From NCBI RefSeq assembly GCF_905475395.1, contig NC_058337.1:105146368-105210367 (forward strand): 64,000 nt of DNA, written 5' to 3'. Within the stretch, counting starts at the first letter, position 1. The number at the start of each line of letters is the position of its first letter. A program made the position numbers and the translations under genes. The notes beneath the pieces were generated by a model that was not told the DNA's origin, did not search any database, and was given only the letters and a program-made list of their open reading frames with translations. This document shows, piece by piece, positions 11,739-25,346 of this stretch. This stretch comes from Chrysoperla carnea (lineage: Eukaryota; Arthropoda; Insecta; Neuroptera; Chrysopidae).

Positions 11739-14432
11739 AAAAAAAGAGATTAAAAAATATCAAAATTCTCATGAAAATATTATATTCTCTTTTCAAACAA
11801 TTTTCTGGACTTTGGAGAAATCAATCCTATCATACAATCTTCATAATCTTTACAATTTTTATAGGCAGAGTAAAACCGTGCTGTGTTTAACATCATTACA
11901 AATTAACATCGATTTACTCGTCTTTAAAGGCACAATTTAAAGTGGATTACGTAGCATAACAGTGGATTTCATTCACAAAAAAGTTTGCTAATGAAACAAA
12001 TCAGTTTTTAAATAACATGTTATGTGTATGCTTGGAGATGAAAATATTATGTTTCGCTCTAATTACGACCCTAAAAAAATATGATACTGGTTAAACAAGT
12101 AATGAACCGAAAATTAAATTCACAAATTAGAGAAAGAACATTGAACTAGAATGGCGCTGAGATTTATTTATTAGAAAATTGTATCTGTAAATCGTGATCC
12201 CTTATGGCATACCTACTTCGAAAGCGATAACAATTTATTTTGTGGTGGTCTTCTAACCACAATCACAACCTCAATTTTCGGTATAGGTATATTAGACCCG
12301 GTAAAATCCGTAATTGAGCAAGCAGAATTTAAGAGAGCACGCGAAAAACTATTCAAAAATAATGACCCCTGGAAAATTGGAAGATCGAGTTTTCTGATTG
12401 TCCGGAGGGTTGCGTTGTGGAAAATGAAATTTTTCTGTTAATTTGACTTTATTTCGAGTCGATTGGTGATATTATATTTCGAGCATGTATAGAACACAAA
12501 ATCGTTATTTTTGGGTGGTTTTTCGCGTCCTCTTTTAACAATTAACAATCAAGCACTTAAAGTGCAATTAAGCAAAAAAAAATTTGGAAATGTTGTCGAG
12601 TAAGTCTTGCAATACAAACAAAAATTGTATACATATTAAAAATCTGATTTTTTCCTATATTTTTTGAGGGATGAAAATCTTAAAAAACACGTTATTTCAA
12701 ATTTTACGAATTTTTCACTCGAAAATTGGAGGGTTTGGAGAAAAATCCCTAAGAATATTTTTTTTGTTAACTTTGACCCCAATTATTAAAAATTAGTTTA
12801 AACTCGGTAGGATATCTACCGGGCTACCCACCTACACTTTTACATTCAGGAGCATTTTTAAACGGGATTCTGCAAAAATTTTCCTTTCGAAAATTGTTGA
12901 TGCTCAATGTTTACAAGCGATCTTTCCATATTCGTAAAAAAAATTTTTGTTTATAAAATGATGCACAACTTTTAATTTCTAAATAGGATCTCTACGAAGT
13001 CCTCAACGTTGAAAGCTTACACTTTTCCTAATATTGTATTACATGAAATAATAAACTCATCCCTTAATTAAGCCACAGGTGGTGGAAAAAGTTATATGAA
13101 AATCCTTTTAATAAAATTGTTATAGATTTCATCGAAAAGCCTTGCTATATGAATACAAGAGCATATACAATAAAAACTTTTCTGGTTAATTTTTTTAATT
13201 TTTACAGAAATTTGAACTGTTTTTAGTGAAATAATGGCTGCATTAAGTCAAAGCTAGCTATATTGGGCAGAAGAATTGTACTGGTACCTCCTGCACTTTA
13301 AAGGAAAAATTAATGATCATATAGGGGGTTCCAAATTAATTGAGGGGGTTCCAAATGAACTTGAACAAATTAAATAAAATTAATCTGTAAAAAATGATAG
13401 TTCAATTTTTTATCAACGTTGGCGTTAATAATCTAAATGGAAGTTTTAATACACTTTATTACTTGGCATGAATAAAACATAAGCTGAATATCAAGAAGAA
13501 AAACAAAAATGGAATCATAAAAATTTATGAGATTCCGTAACGGCCATAATACATTTTTCACCTTCATTTACCTTATCCTTTCTCAACAATAAACATATAC
13601 CTACCTACTGTAATAATTCTGTAGAATATTCGATGTACTTTGTTCGAAGTTCAATAGCCAAAAACGATTTTTTATGATTTAATTTCATAAAATTTCGAAA
13701 CAGCGGCTTCTTGACATTTAAAAATTGCAATTTTCAAGACAAAAAGGTTTTGAATTTTTTATTCAATTATCTTTAATAGCGTACTAAATTATTATTCATT
13801 AGTTTTGGGCTAGACGCATAACTAGCAATTTTCCGAGGCTCTTGATAGAATATTTCAGGCTATGCAAAATTTCATAGAGAAAAAATTTGCTAAGGAACTT
13901 CACCTACATGTATTCCATATTATTATTGTAAAATAAAAATATCATATAAAAAAAACTATTATATTATCTATATAACTGCATTGGCGAGTTTTCAACTGGC
14001 TTCATTTAATAATACTAATGGTAATAATCTTAGAAAAAACCTACCATATATAGTAATTTTTCATAGTTCCGAAGCTCACTACTAGATGGACACGTTTTAT
14101 TATGAACATAGAGAATTCGCACGTGCTTTTACATATATTTATATAAGACATGGTCCAGAATTGTTAAAAAGTATTGATCGCATGCTGACTCTGAATAAAC
14201 GTTCCTTGTACAACCTTATAAGCTATTGTTTATTTTAATAAAAGGTATTACACGTAGTAAACTGGTAGTCGATTATTAACTATCGAAACACACGCATATA
14301 TTTTATAAAGTAAAACGTATTTTATCAAGGACAAGGGAAAATAAAAAAGGAAACATTTTGGTGTGAAAGTTTTTTTATTTTTATTTTTTATACCTTTCTG
14401 AGTGTATGTGTCTGTGAAGAGTGTTTATTAGA
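11739..14432. other. Non-genic DNA with repeat relics
   Basis: 12340-12560 reads like a transposon untranslated region (GGTGGTTTTTCGCGTCCTC), but no coding motif survives. A short tandem copy of GGGGGTTCCAAAT lies near 13324-13358. Immediately before the POPDC start the sequence is T-rich, probably promoter and 5' UTR, but no element is certain. Confidence 0.4.
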
Positions 14433-17400
14433 ATGCCATCAGAAGCTGAGGCTGAGGCCGCAAGTGGTTTATTACCAAATGAACGTGGTCCAACAATTTT
14501 ACGAGTATCACCTGGATTAAATTTATCATGGCCAGCAAGTGATGCAAATTTAACATATACCATACCTCATGGTAAATATTTAATTTTTATAAATTTTTAT
14601 AACAAATTGTAACGTATATTTTTAATATACAAAGTGGAATGGGTGATTCATTGTAATTACTGCAACTGTTTACCAAAATTAAATTAAAATCGATGTAAAT
14701 TGAAAACTAGTTAAAAAAAAAAAACAAGGAATGTAAAACTAGAAAACTAGAAAGCTTGAATCTGCCTTTGTGAAAGACCAATTGATGATTGATTTTTATC
14801 AGTGCGTTTTTAACAAAAATTGATGCAAAATCTGAAATATTTTTAAAATGAAGCTTCACATAAGTTTGATTTTAAAACCAAGGATTTTGATGAAAAACTT
14901 TTATTACTCTATGGATATTAAAATATACTAATGAAATTCCACCTAGCTTTCATCATCTTTTCGTTTTCAAGGTTAGGAGTTGTCGAATCTTATTATCCAA
15001 GTAATGTTCAGTTTAGTGCGCAACGAACCACGCTTTTGACTCTAAACATGGATCTAATTATTCTTTGAACCATTTAAATTTGTCTTGTTTATTGGTATCA
15101 ACTATAATCAGCGATCTGTAAGCATATTACTCCTGGAAGTATAATAATGCTCGTATTCGATAGGTTTGTGCCATTTCAGGCATTTTCGGAATGCAGTTTT
15201 CAAGTTTTGGAATCACTCAGAATAATAACAGGAAGTCAGCACAACTTCAAAGCAAATAGGTTTAAATATTTAAAGTTTTCCGTATACGATATCCAATATT
15301 GATGTAGTCGTTGTAAAATCATTAAGAATAAATTCATATCGCGTTGAGTAATTAACATGAATAACCCTGTACAAATTATAATAATTAATCTAGTAGAATC
15401 GAGAACATGAAAAAAATTAATTTTCGTTTCAATGGAATCAACCAACTAAAAAAAATGCACAAAGAAGTAAAAAATAATTTTAAAATACTATCTCCAATCA
15501 ATAATTTCCATGTGAGCAATTATGCTTTGAAGTCGATGCCAATGAATCGATTTTAGGCTGGGGATATGGTTTGCGTCGACTTCAAAGCGTATTCACTCAC
15601 AAGGAAATTATGGATTGGTATTTTAAAATTACATTTACTTTTTGGAGTCGGTTCTATTTTTTGCAAATTTTCTCTGAGGTATGCCAAACATAAAAAGAAC
15701 CCTCAAGGCGTAACAGTCAAAATTGATAACATCTTCCTTTTTTTGAAGTTGGTTAAAATGATTTTTTAATTTAGGTATGCTTTTATGGCCATGGTGTGAT
15801 TATTGGAAAGATCCTCAACATATCCTGTATCATTTAGCGAATGCGTGCTTTGTAATTGCATATGCATCAACCAGTTCGATGAAAGGGACATTATTTATGC
15901 ATTCCGTTTTAATATTAGGTAAGTTTAAAATTATAATTAAGATCTCGACGCCATAATCGATCCCTTAGCTATTTCTTACTATAAAATCAGCCTGAAATTA
16001 ATTTTGGAAAGAATATTATAAGTTTCTAATAAAAAAGGGAAAACCTTAAAAATTGACAGAATTAAATGATTTATTTTTTTCTTCTCCATAACATCTTTTA
16101 TTTAGCCTTTCGTTTTTTGAAATACTAGTTATACTTAGTCAGTTTTAAATTCCAGGTTTTATGTTATTTGCAACATGGTCATGGAATGTGATATGCGCTC
16201 CAGATGTATTTTCATGGAATTTTGCATTTATGATATTAAATATCGCACAAGTTGTATATATTATTTATCAAATGCGTCCCGTAAAATTTGATCCAGAACT
16301 AGAAGAAGTTTATCAAAATTTATTTTATCCTTTTAAAGTAAAGAAAAATACAAATAAAATGTGGAAAATGTTGAAAAAATTTTGTAAAAATTGTATGTTA
16401 ATTTGTAGGTATCCAGGTTACAGTTTAAACGAATGGTTGGTACAGATTTTGCTACAGTAATGTCCTTGCATGCTGGTGAAGCTTATGCCATGCAAAATCT
16501 AACAAAGACTGATAGATTAGGATTGTTGTTATCGGGAAAAGTAAGTCATATTTTTTTTCATACAGTTTCTAGATAATTGCTGCTGCATAGAAGTAGTATG
16601 AATGAATAATAGTAAACTAAAAAAACATGCGTTTGTAACAAGTTCAACTAAAAGGTAGAAAATAATTTCTTTAAATTAAAAAAAAACCATTTTATCGTAA
16701 AAAAGTGTGGGAAGCTAAATTTCAATTATTGTAAATGTAAAGTCATTTTAAAATATCTTAAAAATCACCCCACGCTTTTTCACGATAAAATGACTTGTTT
16801 GGATTTAAAGAAATATATTTTTTATCCTTTTAGTTCAGCTTTTTACAAAAGAGTGTATTTTAGTTTTTTTCTAAAATTATCTTCATTCAAAAATAAAAAA
16901 TAATCATTAACGTTTAACTTTGTTTATTTCTCGTTTAACAAATTTTCAAACTTTTAAGATTATCTAAGTTTTTTTGTTTTTTTCAATATTTTTAATTCAG
17001 AAAATCACAAGAAAAAACGTGTTAACTAATAATTATTTCATTTTATTTTTTAGGTCAATGTACTATCTGATCATCAATTTCTACATCCAATATTGCCTTG
17101 TGAATTTTTAGACTCTCCAGAATTCGAATCGAGTCGTTCTGGTGTTGATGATAAGTTTAAAGTAAGTATGAAATATCTCAACATCAACGAAATTCTACAC
17201 TAATAAAAAATAAATTATTTTAAAAGTTTTTTTCGGTTCATTATAATTTACGATTTTTTTTTTATCGCAATAAAAAATTTTTGGAATAATATTAGCAGCT
17301 AATTGAAATAAATAAAAGTGGGATTTTTATGTGCAAGGATTTACATCTGAAACGATTGTAGCTGAAAGAAAAACCTCTCGGCGCGATTTAGAGTGGAAAT

Positions 17401-19497
17401 ATTTAAAAATTGTGAAATGTATGAATTTCGACCAATTGCAATCCCTTAGGTGATGTCAAATACTCTAGTGGAATAGTTGTGGTTGCTGCATGTAAATGGG
17501 TTTTTTTTCTTTCTTTGATATTACAATTACATATTAATTTTGTTTTCCTGTACAAATGCGATAAGCATTCAGTTATTATGAACGGCTAGAATTATATCTG
17601 CCCATCTGTCCGCTAATTTGATAACTTAAAAACGAATAGAAGAACTAAAATTTTGCATCCAAATGCATCCTTTAGAGCTATCCAAGTCGATTAGGAAAAA
17701 CATAGACCTCAAAAAAGTATTAAAAGTATCCATACATTTGGTTCAAAATGAATTTTAAATCGTCAGAGATAGTTAGTTCCATTTTATATTAGTATATACA
17801 AGGTATTTAGGTGCAAAACTGATCTCTTTAATTGCCATATTTTTTGTTAATTTCAGGTGTCAATTGTAGCAGCTAGTACATGCCGTTATTTATATTGGCA
17901 ACGAAGTGCCCTTGAATATTTATTCGTTAAAGAAACATATATTGCAACCGTATTAACAACATTAATTGCACGTGATATTACAACCAAATTATATGCAATG
18001 AATAATAAAATTGTTACAGAAAAAGGTTCACATTTAGATATTCGATTACCAAGTATTACATCATCGTTAACATCTGCCGGTGAATATAAATCACCAGCGA
18101 AACGACGTAAAAATAATATTATCGGTAAGTTACCGAAGTAGGAAATGACATGCTTGATGTAATCCAAATTCGGACAGTATTGGGTCAGTATTCGACCAGC
18201 ATTACAGTCTTTACTCAAGCCTCAACCAAATCGAATGAACCATGCTTTAGTTTGCATGCCCTGACCAAAGCAGGATAATAGTAATAATGACATCTCAAAA
18301 ATGATCAAATGGGCCAAATTTTTGTATTATTTGGGCAAAGTAACTGAAGAAAATACAGTACAATTTCACTAATTCGGTCCTTCATTAGACCGATACATCC
18401 AATAATCCGACACCCTACGACAATCAAATTTTGTAAAAAGTTATTCAAAAAGATGATTTTCGTGTCAGTGATGATATTTATTACAAATTTTTCTATACAA
18501 TCCAGGAATCCGAACATTTTAATAATCCGACACCCTCTAGTTTTTAATAGTGTCGGATTAGTGGGATTCCACTGTAATTGATTTTTTGTAATTTTCTTTT
18601 ATCCTCTTTTGAAAAAAATATGCAAAAAGTATCTTTGTATTTTTTGGCCCCGAAAAAATGGGTTTCATTTATCGATGATGCTAGTAGTTTTTGAGAAAAT
18701 GCTTATAGCCCTAAACAAAAGAGAAGATTTGCAACGATTCTGGAAATCAAAAATACTCAAGATATGAAATCGGATCGATTTTACGATTGAAAACAAATTT
18801 TTGAGAGAAACTATTCGTCCAATTGCCAAAACAACCTGATTTTTACAATTATTTACTACTTTGACTTCCAAACTTTTTGTAGAGGACCATTTCATTCTCT
18901 GGAGCCTCGCTAAGAGAATACTTGCGATTATAGTTTTCTTATATTATTATACTATCACTCGATTTGTAAAATTTAAATAAAAACTTGAAATTGAAGCGTG
19001 TGGTAAGCAAAGTCATTTTAAAAATTTTTTAAAAATAAGCCAGTTATTTTTCCAGTTTAAAACTTTTCATAGTTTTTAAATAAGCCATTTTTTTCCAAAA
19101 ATTTAAATCTACTATACAAGCGAAAGCTGTACATATGGCAAAACTCATATGGCCAACGAAATTTCCCAAATAACCGCGCCTCTAGCCGGCGAATATGCTT
19201 ACAGATTTTTTTCAAAAAGATATCTCATTTATACACTTTTATACTGTAGGAAAATGTATGCTATCACCAGAATCTGCATACACTGCTTCCAGTCGTGAAC
19301 CACTTTGTGAACGGATGAATATGAAAGATAATGTTGGATACATGTCAAATGGGCGATTAAGTGAAATGGAACCGTTAACAGAGTTACCATCAAATGATGA
19401 TCTTACATCGAATGGTGTTGAAAGTTGGTTAGAAACAAGTTCGAAATATCATAGTTGTGAGCTAGTTGACGATGAAGATGATTTAAATGACGAATAA
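14433..19497 (+). CDS. bves: Popeye domain-containing protein (POPDC/bves-like), 7 exons
   Basis: Coding exons are 14433-14571, 15775-15918, 16156-16337, 16409-16540, 17054-17161, 17857-18124 and 19250-19497. They total 1,221 nt (406 aa) and join in frame at GT-AG sites. The start is the first ATG after an in-frame TGA. Popeye proteins are membrane cAMP-binding proteins of muscle, heart and epithelia. Visible features are an Asn-glycosylation-prone N terminus (N30LS, N39LT) and three hydrophobic segments near residues 62-82, 86-104 and 115-133. The conserved W-S-W-N and C-A-P-D stretch follows, then QFKRMVG, which opens the Popeye domain, LLLSGKV and the cAMP-site signature DSPEFE (219-224). 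The site's second half reads FKVSI (234-238), where vertebrates have FQVTI. The acidic C terminus (about 80 residues) is not conserved. Family assignment is firm; the symbol follows the single Drosophila orthologue. Confidence 0.93.
16627..16856. mobile_element. Palindromic MITE, family copy 2 (in POPDC intron 4)
   Basis: This element lies inside intron 4. Its left end has CAACTAAAAGGTAGAAAATAA and its right end reads TTATCCTTTTAGTT. Further in, CCATTTTATCGTAAAAAAGTG pairs with CACGCTTTTTCACGATAAAATG. The arms are about 90 bp. Terminal motifs match the elements at 2538-2714 and 50245-50451. Confidence 0.65.
18356..18574. mobile_element. Pogo/Tc1-like MITE (in POPDC intron 6)
   Basis: TA-flanked ends read CAGTACAATTTCACTAATTCGG on the left. 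The reverse complement of the right end is CAGTGGAATCCCACTAATCCG. CAGTGG...CCACTG ends with TA target duplication are the hallmark of pogo/Tigger-type elements, and a similar element lies at 36689-36962. Internal TAATCCGACACCC repeats are present. At 219 bp it has no transposase, so it is non-autonomous. Confidence 0.7.
18600..18900. repeat. Diverged repeat shared with 24440-24730
   Basis: TTTCATTTATCGATGATGCTAGTAGTTTTTGAGA here corresponds loosely to TTCATTTATTGATAAGTTAAGTAGTTTTTGAGA near 24618-24650, and similar phrases follow in both. It looks like an old transposon relic within POPDC intron 6. Confidence 0.35.
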
Positions 19498-19538
19498 AAA
19501 TAGTAAATTGTTTATATTTTTATGTTATGAAATTTGTT

Positions 19539-19544
19539 AATAAA
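19539..19544 (+). promoter_or_regulatory. Polyadenylation signal of the POPDC gene
   Basis: A canonical AATAAA lies 42 bp after the stop codon, followed by a T-rich stretch, as expected for a short 3' UTR. Confidence 0.6.
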
Positions 19545-22239
19545 TAATTATTTTTATTCCAAAAAATGTGTATTATCTGCGAATTTTACGTATTTACCAA
19601 GCGCTTACAACAAATTTTGAATGTGTATTAGTATTGCAGTGCTCAATTTTTAGAAATACACCTACCGGAACCTTCCCTAGGGTTCAAATTATTGGATTGC
19701 TCAAAAGAAATACAAAAAAATTTAGTAAAGTCATTAAAAAAAAATTTTTAGGATTGTTTAAGTTGTATGATCATCCTTACAGATTGTCCAAAACATAAGT
19801 TTTATTTACCTAAACATAGATACCGATAAGGTAAGCGGTATATACTTAGGCTACACGAAATACAGATAGCCAAAGGTTGGGCTTTACGAATTATGTTATC
19901 TTTTCGTATTAAGAAATTCGCTTGATTTAATAATTTTAGGTGCTTTCGAGATGTTATTAAATAGCGCTTAACGATAATTAATATTTTCCAGGGGTTGATT
20001 TATGTTTTATGGAAGAAAAGTAATTCGCTAAAAAATCGATCGAAATTAAGACAGAAAAATAAATTTCTTAGTAAATTTATATAAATGGGTATCTAAACTA
20101 GGTTAATGTGACCAACAATATTTAAAACACAAGTTTTTTCAAATCAGTTAAATTTCCTAAAACGATAGAATAGCGTAGTAAATTCGTAAAGCCACCTTTT
20201 CCATTTGTAATTTCATGTAGAGTTAGTTTATATTGCTTGTGCAAGAATTCCAGCATGCAATCTTAATTTTTCTGGTGTATTTCTTGTTAAAGTTCACTCG
20301 GAGGATTTACTAAATCATTCATATTTGATAGACATGACTCTACTAACATAAAATAATTCCGGTTTAATGGTAATCTTCTTATAGACAGTCGCTCATCGAT
20401 TTTAACACTTTTATATTTTTCGCAGAAATGAATACATAATGTCAAAAAAATGAATTTTAAAACTAATTATAATCTCGTTTGATTAATCTTTGAATATTTG
20501 AATTAAAAATCAAGGATCTCAGGTTTTTTTTTAGAACGTTTATTTGGAAAATTAAAATGAAGAAAGACTTTTAAGTGGATGATCTGAATCTTTTTTGAAA
20601 AGTACTCTTCATTTTAGCCACGGGTTTTATATTCATAAGGGATTAAAAGAAGAAAAATCGAATTTTTATTCAAAAATTTTGAAAATCGCTTTTATTGTTT
20701 GGAATATTGATAACCAATTGATAACTGTTCCTAAATAAAAATTTGCTTTATTAATTTATTACTTTGTATGTATTGATTTATACTTAAATGATAACTGTCA
20801 TGTACGCATATATAAGAAAAATAATCTATATTTGAAAAAAATTGATCACAAATTATCTTGAGTGTAAAATTTATCATAATGACTGACATAAATGTAGTTA
20901 ATACCCGCGGTAAGAAAATGAGTCAAGGTGTAGGGTTTAACAATGGATGTATAAGATAATAATGAATTGACAATGATCTAAAGGAATCATTGCACTCCTC
21001 AATAAATCGGTTAAGGTGACATTACATCTCAATTGGAATGATGAGATAATTATCGCATTTCTTTTTAACTAAGTACGCCAACAATAACTCAACGAGATCG
21101 ATAGACAAGTCTCTGTACAAATTAAAAAACCCAGCTTTTTATCGGAAGCTGTCATCATCTATACCATCTTGCATCGCCCTTGATAGGAGATTCTAAGTCT
21201 TCATCGAACCACAAAATAGCGATTCTATCAAGTTTTAAAGATTTTCTTTCCTACTTATTTATGTAAGTACCTTTAATTAAATTTTTATTTCTGGGTTGAA
21301 TTTTTGATAAATTTTTCTAATGTTACGTCCTCATTCCGATGTTGAGTTATATGGTTTTTAGGACAGAAAAAATTGGTTTTAAGGATATAGTAAAGATCTC
21401 CACTGTCTCTATCTAAAATAAATTTTAAGATGGATGATTTTCACTGGAAAGAAGGGGATTTTAGGGACAAAGAGTGAGAATTTCGAAAAAGCCCAAGATG
21501 TCTCCAATAAGTCTTTGTTCACGAAAATATTAACTTGCTATACTTTAATTTGAATGCAGTCCAATATTTATTTTTTTTGAATTAAGTATTGAGATCATCA
21601 GATATTTACCAAATAACTCGATATTTCAGTAATGGAAATTCACAATTACATTTAGAAACGGCATTGCTGTCAATAGTTTTTGCACGTAGCAAATTCAGAG
21701 ATCATCAATGATACATAATTTATATATAATTTGTATTTTTATTGACACTATTGGATAATAAGTAATTGCTATTAAAAAAATTTTTATCACAGACAATAAA
21801 TTAACTTAATATTTAGATATAATTAATAATTATTATTTATTATATTAGATGTCCTTTGCAGAGTATTAAATTTATGAGATAAGAAATTCTAAGTACTTTG
21901 ATGTAAAATTATACATTTGTAATTTTTATAATTTATAATTAATTATTATCAAATTAGTGTTATGAAATGATTTATTTAATACAAACAAAAAAATATGTAA
22001 TGAAATATATGCAGTTATCAATTTTAATTTTAAACTTGGGTATGTAAAATTTTTTAAATTCTTATTTATAAACTTTTTAAAGGAAAAAAAAATCGCGCTT
22101 AAAAATCAAACAGTTAACCTTTTCAAATAAACGTTAATTCTACCATAAGAAAGAAAGTATCTTATAAGCGTAAGTTATCGTCGAATCCTTCAAAAATTAT
22201 TATTGATAAAAGTTTTTGTTGTTTTACTTTGTCGTTTTT
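19545..22239. other. Non-genic AT-rich DNA
   Basis: I recognise no exon, RNA gene or element. Short open frames here look random. Confidence 0.45.
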
Positions 22240-22664
22240 ATACCATGTATATATGAAATACATAGTACCTATATTAAGTTTAGCCCCAAGTTTGTAACGC
22301 TTAAAAATATTGATGCTACGCTCAAAATGTTAGTATAGGTGTTCATAGAATCACCTAATTTGTCCATTTCCGATTGCCTGTCTGCCTGTCTGTGGTAGCT
22401 ATCTGTCCATTTGTCATCACGATTACTCAAAAACGAAAAGAGATATCAAGCGTAGGACGTAAAAAGTTAGGTCAAGTTTGTAAATGAGCAACATAGGCCA
22501 ATTGGGTCTTGGACCAGTAGGACCCAACTTGTAAACCGTTAGAGATAGAAAAAAAGTTTAAAAAATGTTCTAAAAAAAAAAATAAACATCTTTTGTTTGA
22601 AACATTTTTACGTAAACATCACTGTTTACCCGTGAGAGCGCAAATTATGTGCAAATTATATAGT
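22240..22664 (+). repeat. Interspersed repeat R1, near-full copy
   Basis: The element starts ATACCATGTATATATGAAAT. It continues with AGTTT(G)TAACGCTTAAAAAT, a CTGTCTGCCTGTCTG-type stretch, CTCAAAAACGAAAA, a GTCAATTGGGTCTTGG-like block and TGTAAACCGTTAGAGATAGA. It ends CATCACTGTTTACCCGTGAG. The same order is found at 55156-55590 and 59001-59420 (plus strand) and at 26850-27237 (minus strand). Truncated copies lie at 11553-11738 and about 56385-56490. There is no coding capacity, and the family class is unknown to me. Confidence 0.8.
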
Positions 22665-23189
22665 TTAAATCGTTTTTTTAATAAAATGATATTATTTTTG
22701 GGTCTAAACTTATTTTTTAAAGAAAATTCATCTATGCGTGGATCTCTAAAACTCTTAATGGTTGATCGGATATAAAACTGAAAAGAATTGGATATTTTTT
22801 TTAGACTATTCACTCTGTCAATATATTTTCGTTATTTTAATGAAAATATGTAAATTGTAGTTTTACAAACTAGAATTATTGTAAAACGTTGAAACAAGTT
22901 CATGTTATATTAACTTGTTAAAAAATAAATCAGAAACGGTTCTATATATGTTAATGTAAATTACTGTTCATGTTGTGCTCATAGAATAATTTATGATCAA
23001 TAGCTGTAGCTCAATGCAAGACGGACATTTCATCGGAGACTATTCGGCAGAAATTTTGAAAGCTTTAGAAGAATATTGCACTGATGAATAATGTATTTAC
23101 TTTTTTAAAAGTACATTTTAATAAGATGTAAATATAAGTAAATCTAAAAGGATTATAAAATTAGGATTCCATGGGTAATTGATTCCATG

Positions 23190-23320
23190 ATTTTCGGAAA
23201 CTTAGCTATAAAATGTTCTCACGCAAGTCGGTTCGACCGTTTAGGGGCTACGATGCCACTGAAAAACACACAGACGCACAGATAAACACTTTAAACTTAT
23301 AACACTCCTTCTTAAATCAA
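23190..23320 (+). repeat. RTE-like tail repeat, partial copy
   Basis: GGTTCGACCGTTTAGGGGCTACGATGCCACTG is followed by an ACACAGACGCACAGA run and AACTTATAACACTCC. It is a partial, diverged relative of the copies at 23561-23764 and 45032-45253. Confidence 0.55.
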
Positions 23321-23560
23321 TATCAAAGTGATGGTCAAGGACATCAGATGAGATGAAAATGATATTTAGGAAGCTATCATTTATTGGGACAAATTTTTTG
23401 AAATATTTTAATTGAAATTGAAATATTTGAGTTGATTATGTTCTTTTGAATTATTGTTTTGAATTACCTAATTATTTTACCATTTCACTTTTCGAAATGA
23501 ATTGAGCCAGGTTTATTTGACCATTCATTTCCATAGTAATTATTTATATGTTATTTTGAA

Positions 23561-23764
23561 GATCATCGCCAATTTTTAGTTTTTTTGGATACGGAAACCT
23601 AAGCTCGCACACAGCTAAGAACACTCTCCGTTAAATTACCATCAAATGAAACCGAAAAAATTAAAATCGGTTCACTCGTTCAGGCGCTACGATGCCACAG
23701 ACAGACAGACACACACATAGCGGCACAACTTATAACACCTCTTTTTTTAGTTCGGGGGCTCAAA
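23561..23764 (+). repeat. RTE-like tail repeat
   Basis: It begins GATCATCGCCAATTTTTAG and then GGATACGGAAACC. The core AGGCGCTACGATGCCACAG comes next, then a CAGACAGACACACACA run, ATAGCGGCACAACTTATAACACC and TTAGTTCGGGGGCT. From memory this tail is shared by 3' ends of insect non-LTR retroelements. No ORF is attached. Confidence 0.65.
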
Positions 23765-25080
23765 ATATATTTTCAACTATTCTTCGTTTTAGTTGAATTT
23801 GTTAGATAAAAGTTAACGATGTAAAAGTATTTTTCTCACTTATATTTTTATACATAGGTCATGTGACAGTTTTCGATATGTTCGCGTCGTTTCCAACTAA
23901 ACTATTAAGTGTGTCGTTTAAACTTTAAACAGATGGGCTTAATAGATTTATGGAACTTTTGTTTATTTAATCTTAAGATAGGTACATGATAAATACATTT
24001 CTAAACTAATTTTTATTACATCCTATAACAAACATTTTCGATTTATTATTATGTAATTTATGTTGTTATCGATTTGAAATTAGAATAATGTACAATATGT
24101 ATAAATATACAGGGTGTTTGTTTTATAGTCAGAAATCTCTGGGTATGTTTCATGAGTATTTTTTGAACTATTAATTTTATATTTTTCATGCTCTTAATTT
24201 TGAAAAAAAAACATTATTTTGGAATTAGAAATTGTGTATATATAGGGCTAATTGGGCCCAAAAAAATTGGGTTTATGTATATGAAAATTTGTTTTGGTTT
24301 TTTCGATTGATCTTAGGTTTCTGAAGTATGGAGTGACGAAATAGTTCTGTTCATATCACCCCTCGTATTCGATTTTAGCCGACATTTCAAAATTTACCCG
24401 TCCTATTGCCGAATTAACAAGATTTTTGTATTTTCTGGGTTAAAATTACTCTAGAAAATGATTTTAATCAAAATTAGCGTTAAAATAGTTCTATCGATTT
24501 TGTGGAAAAACTTTTCTCTTTGAAAAAATCGAGTAAAATAGAAAAAAAACATTGTTCTGGATTTTGATAAAACTGGGTAGCTGGGGTAATTTTGACCCAA
24601 AAAATACAAAAATCTGATTCATTTATTGATAAGTTAAGTAGTTTTTGAGATATCGCAAAAAATATTATTCGAAAAGTTTTGTTTTGGAACGATTTTCGAG
24701 ATATATAAAAAAATTCACATCTAATCAGCAAATGAGCTGATTTAGCGGTCTAATTAGATTCGCCGAAGGTGTCTTATCAGTACCGAATTAAGCCATTGCG
24801 GGACCTCTAGTAAATTCTGTCAACGGATGTGAGTTGTTTTCTTTTTTTGGGTCTTTGTTAAGCTACCTGCGGCTTCACACTAGGAGGTCGTTTGGATTTG
24901 TCTGCTTCGTTCCACTTTGATTTTACTTGGCCACGTTTTATTTTTAAGTTTTCATAAATCTATCTGAATCCTACTTTCGCGACATTGAATAAAAAATCAT
25001 ATATTTCTCATTAAAATATAAGAAGATTTTACAATTTATATCATAATCTTGTAAGTTATTTTACAAAATATTTCAATGTT
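23765..25080. other. Non-genic DNA with repeat relics
   Basis: 24110-24420 (beginning ACAGGGTGTTTG) and 24440-24730 have the phrasing of decayed transposon sequence. The latter resembles 18600-18900. No gene was recognised. Confidence 0.4.
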
Positions 25081-25089
25081 TTTTTAGGA

Positions 25090-25346
25090 TTATTACCTTT
25101 AATCTTATTTTGCTTATTGATTATGCAAATAGTACAGATAGAAAAACAAACTACTTACTTCAGCTACAGGATCAATGGGGTAGAAAGTTGTACCTTGATG
25201 ATAGAGTTTCTTGGATCACCATTAAATTTCTTTACATATGCTATTATCTTAATTTTGATTGAACGTTTATTGCATGTTTTAAATCACATTATACCAAGGA
25301 AGTTTCTGTTTATTGGTAATCCGCTATGCCATATAATTCCGTTTTG
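25090..25346 (+). other. Possible orphan exon or relic encoding membrane segments
   Basis: An open frame runs from a splice-acceptor-like TTTTTTTAG (to 25087) to a TGA. It encodes a hydrophobic segment (GLLPLILFCLLIMQIV), a polar linker (TYFSYRINGVESC) and a second hydrophobic segment (NFFTYAIILILIERLLHVL). I do not recognise the family. No companion exon was found on either side, so this may be a gene fragment, an isolated exon or chance. Confidence 0.25.

Noticed and set aside
14381-14563. Minus-strand frame over POPDC exon 1
   Set aside because: Shadow of the real exon on the opposite strand.
17886-18218. 110-residue minus-strand frame
   Set aside because: Antisense shadow of POPDC exon 6.
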